From: Pseudonocardia alaniniphila
GTDB taxonomy: Bacteria > Actinomycetota > Actinomycetes > Mycobacteriales > Pseudonocardiaceae
Direction of reading: 5' to 3'
Length of the DNA: 64,000 nucleotides
NCBI RefSeq assembly: GCF_022524485.1
Contig: NZ_JAKXMK010000004.1
Location: 62,001 to 126,000 of the forward strand
In this document: piece by piece, positions 62,166 through 64,000 of the stretch
Layout: each line of letters begins with the position of its first letter
Numbering within the stretch: the stretch's first letter is position 1
The notes under the pieces: generated by a model
What the model was told of the DNA's origin: nothing
Seen by the model: only the letters and a program-made list of their open reading frames with translations
Database searches by the model: none
Program-made: the position numbers and the translations under genes

Positions 62166-63236
62166 TTGGAGTTTTGGACAGGCATACAAGCTGACCCCGT
62201 GACGATCGCCGAACGCGCGGTCCAGGTCGAGCTAGGGGGTTGGGACGGCCTGTTGGTGCCCGACAGCCAGGGCCTCCTGGCCGATACCTACGTCATGCTG
62301 GCAGTGGCCGCCGCGGCCACGTCCACCGTGCAGATCGGCACCGGCGTGACCAACCCGTACACCCGCCACGCCGCGATCACCGCGTCGGCGATCGCATCGG
62401 TGCAGGCGGTATCCGGTGGCCGGGCAGTCCTCGGCGTCGGCCGGGGTGACTCCTCGCTGGCACATCTCGGCTACGCCCCGGCGTCGCCGGCCTACTTCGA
62501 GCGGTTCCTGGACCGGGTCCAGGCCTATCTGCGGGGCGAGCTGGTGACGTTCGAGGCGGCCGCCGAGGAGGGCATCCGCCCGGTCGACGACCTGCACCTG
62601 GCCGGCAGCCCCGCGGAGAGCGGTCTCCTGTGGTTGGATCCGACGCTGCCCAAGGTGCCGGTCGACGTGGTCGCGACCGGCCCGAAGGTCATCAGAATGG
62701 CGGCGGTCAAGGCCGAGCGGCTCACCTTCGCGCTGGGTGCCGATCCCGAGCGACTCAGCTGGGCCGTCGACATCGCTCGGAAGGCGCGGACCGAGGCCGG
62801 TCTCGACCCGGACGAGCTCTCATTCGGCTGCTACATCCCGTTCGTCACCCATCCCGACGCCGACGTGGCCCGGTCCCTCAACGCGGTGGGCGTGGCCACA
62901 CTGGCCCGGTTCTCAGTCATGCACGGCCGGCCGGCGGTGCCGGTCGACGACGCGTCGAAGGCCGAGCTCGAGCGGCTGGCGGCCGGCTACGACATGAAAG
63001 ACCACGGCGCGGGCGCAGCCGCCCACCGCAACGTGCTGAGCCAGGGCTTCGCCGATGCCTTCGGCATCGCGGGCACGCCCGATCAGTGCGTCGAGCGGGC
63101 CATCGGGCTGGAGGGGCTGGGCCTCGACCGGATCGTCGTGCTCCCCGCCCTCAGCAAGGAGGTCGCCGACCTCGACGACGTCGCTCTGAGTCGGACGACG
63201 ATGCAGAACGAGGTCATACCCGCGCTGCGGGGCTGA
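62166..63236 (+). CDS. LLM-class F420-dependent oxidoreductase
   Basis: This 356-residue luciferase-like barrel shows VQVELGGWDGLLVPDSQGLLADTYVMLAVAAAATSTVQIGTGVTNPYTRHAAITASAIASVQAVSGGRAVLGVGRGDSS, the standard N-terminal half of F420-dependent LLM reductases. The second half is intact to QNEVIPALRG. It starts with TTG 62166 behind GAGAGGGTG; no ATG alternative has family similarity. It is a second, longer member beside the one at 26996. It is intact although its upstream neighbours are decayed. Confidence 0.87.
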   Translation: MEFWTGIQADPVTIAERAVQVELGGWDGLLVPDSQGLLADTYVMLAVAAAATSTVQIGTGVTNPYTRHAAITASAIASVQAVSGGRAVLGVGRGDSSLAHLGYAPASPAYFERFLDRVQAYLRGELVTFEAAAEEGIRPVDDLHLAGSPAESGLLWLDPTLPKVPVDVVATGPKVIRMAAVKAERLTFALGADPERLSWAVDIARKARTEAGLDPDELSFGCYIPFVTHPDADVARSLNAVGVATLARFSVMHGRPAVPVDDASKAELERLAAGYDMKDHGAGAAAHRNVLSQGFADAFGIAGTPDQCVERAIGLEGLGLDRIVVLPALSKEVADLDDVALSRTTMQNEVIPALRG

Positions 63237-63366
63237 TGGCGACTTCCACCGCAGCCGCGAGCCATCGCGCGTGGCGTTCGATTACGGGGTGCACCAGTGC
63301 TCGGCCGGCTGGAGCTGCCGGCTGCCTGGGCAGGTTCGGGCAAGAGGTCATGTTCCGTCAGCTCGG

Positions 63367-64000
63367 TCACGCCTGGGTGGGGGTCGTGGGGTGCCCCCAC
63401 CCGTCGGTGGTGTCGAGGTCCTGTTCGATCTTGCGCACTGTCCCGCGCAGGGCCGCCACCCACTCCGGGAGCCGGGGCCGCGCATAGCGAACGGTCGGCA
63501 TCGCGAGCGACAGCGCGGCGATGGCGGGCCGCGATGGCCCGTTGATCGCGTGTCCTATCGCGGTCATGCCGGCCTCGGTGGCCTGGTCGTTGATGGAGAA
63601 TCCCTGTTTCCGGGTCTGGCGCAGGGTCCGTCGCAGCGCGGCGAGGTCGATCTCGCGATCGTCGGCGTACAGCGCGTCGATCTCCGCATCGCTGCGCCTG
63701 GCAAGGAGCGCGGGCCCGCCGGACGCGAGGTATGCCGGGACCATGCGGCCCTCGCGGTCGCCCACCCGCAGAATGTGGCTGCATTCGATTGTTGCGACGA
63801 ATCGCACATATTTGCCGAGAAGCACCATCAGGTTCGCCGTCTCGCCCGTCTGGTCGACGAGTCGCTGCAGATGGGGGAGTGCGATGGAGCGCAGCTGGGC
63901 AATCGGTTCGACGCCGGGTAGATGACGCAGAACGGAACCGGCGACGTAGCGCCGATCGGCATTCTGCTCGGCGAAGTCCCGGTAGACGAGCATCGCAAGC
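63367..64000 (-). CDS. IclR-family transcriptional regulator (partial, N-terminus beyond window)
   Basis: The visible 211 residues are the IclR effector domain: LRSIALPHLQRLVDQTGETANLMVLLGKYVRFVATIECSH, YLASGGPALLARRSDAEIDALY, FSINDQATEAGMTAIGHAING and a C-terminal tail. The DNA-binding domain lies beyond position 64000. Convergent with the LLM oxidoreductase, which it may regulate. Confidence 0.85.
   Translation of the reverse strand, partial: LAMLVYRDFAEQNADRRYVAGSVLRHLPGVEPIAQLRSIALPHLQRLVDQTGETANLMVLLGKYVRFVATIECSHILRVGDREGRMVPAYLASGGPALLARRSDAEIDALYADDREIDLAALRRTLRQTRKQGFSINDQATEAGMTAIGHAINGPSRPAIAALSLAMPTVRYARPRLPEWVAALRGTVRKIEQDLDTTDGWGHPTTPTQA

Overview
The window is high-GC DNA with actinobacterial habits: GTG starts, 4-bp ATGA overlaps, many TetR, IclR, AraC and MmyB-type regulators, two F420-type LLM oxidoreductases and a LAL-class LuxR regulator. 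A Pseudonocardia-like or Amycolatopsis-like member of the Pseudonocardiales is my best guess. That is inferred from gene content, not from a marker gene. No rRNA, tRNA, CRISPR array or transposase was seen.

Region 1 (1-3.7 kb) holds the end of an iron-siderophore ABC uptake locus behind a probable DtxR/IdeR box, a divergent FMN-binding PPOX protein and an amidohydrolase. Region 2 (3.7-8.6 kb) is a three-gene NAD-type formate dehydrogenase operon. Its catalytic gene is interrupted by an in-frame TGA that has the context of a selenocysteine codon: SCNRT-U-HAPS, followed by a hairpin with a GGUCUG apical motif. The N-terminal [4Fe-4S] segment of the catalytic subunit is missing from that gene. 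It is encoded instead at the end of the third gene of the operon, so the alpha subunit is split and permuted.

Region 3 (8.8-31.1 kb) is a mosaic of small redox and catabolic units, each with its own regulator: FAD monooxygenase, YcaC-like hydrolase, ABC exporter, old yellow enzyme, MFS exporter, TetR/aldo-keto reductase/CMD, berberine-bridge flavoenzyme, alpha/beta hydrolase, AKR/MmyB, AraC/hemerythrin, LLM oxidoreductase, MFS and IclR/SDR. Several have clear palindromic operators.

Region 4 (31.3-59.9 kb) is a polyketide/lipid cluster. A fatty-acyl-AMP ligase and a free ACP should load a fatty acid onto a two-protein type I PKS. PKS1 is KS-AT-ACP-KS-AT-KR-ACP. PKS2 is KS-(dead AT)-DH-ACP-thioester reductase. 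A P450, a carboxyltransferase with a lone biotin carrier, a type II thioesterase, a LAL regulator, two TetR regulators, an MMPL transporter, a glycosyltransferase and a DHA2 exporter complete it. The predicted product is a fatty-acid-primed polyketide released reductively as an aldehyde or alcohol, possibly glycosylated and exported.

Region 5 (59.7-64 kb) is a decayed border: a truncated TetR, a roughly 93% identical fragment of the SDR gene and promoter found at 30.3 kb, a frameshifted AraC paralogue and a deleted alpha/beta hydrolase, then an intact LLM oxidoreductase and a partial IclR. The PKS cluster therefore lies between two direct copies of the SDR promoter region about 29.7 kb apart, with paralogous catabolic gene families on both sides.
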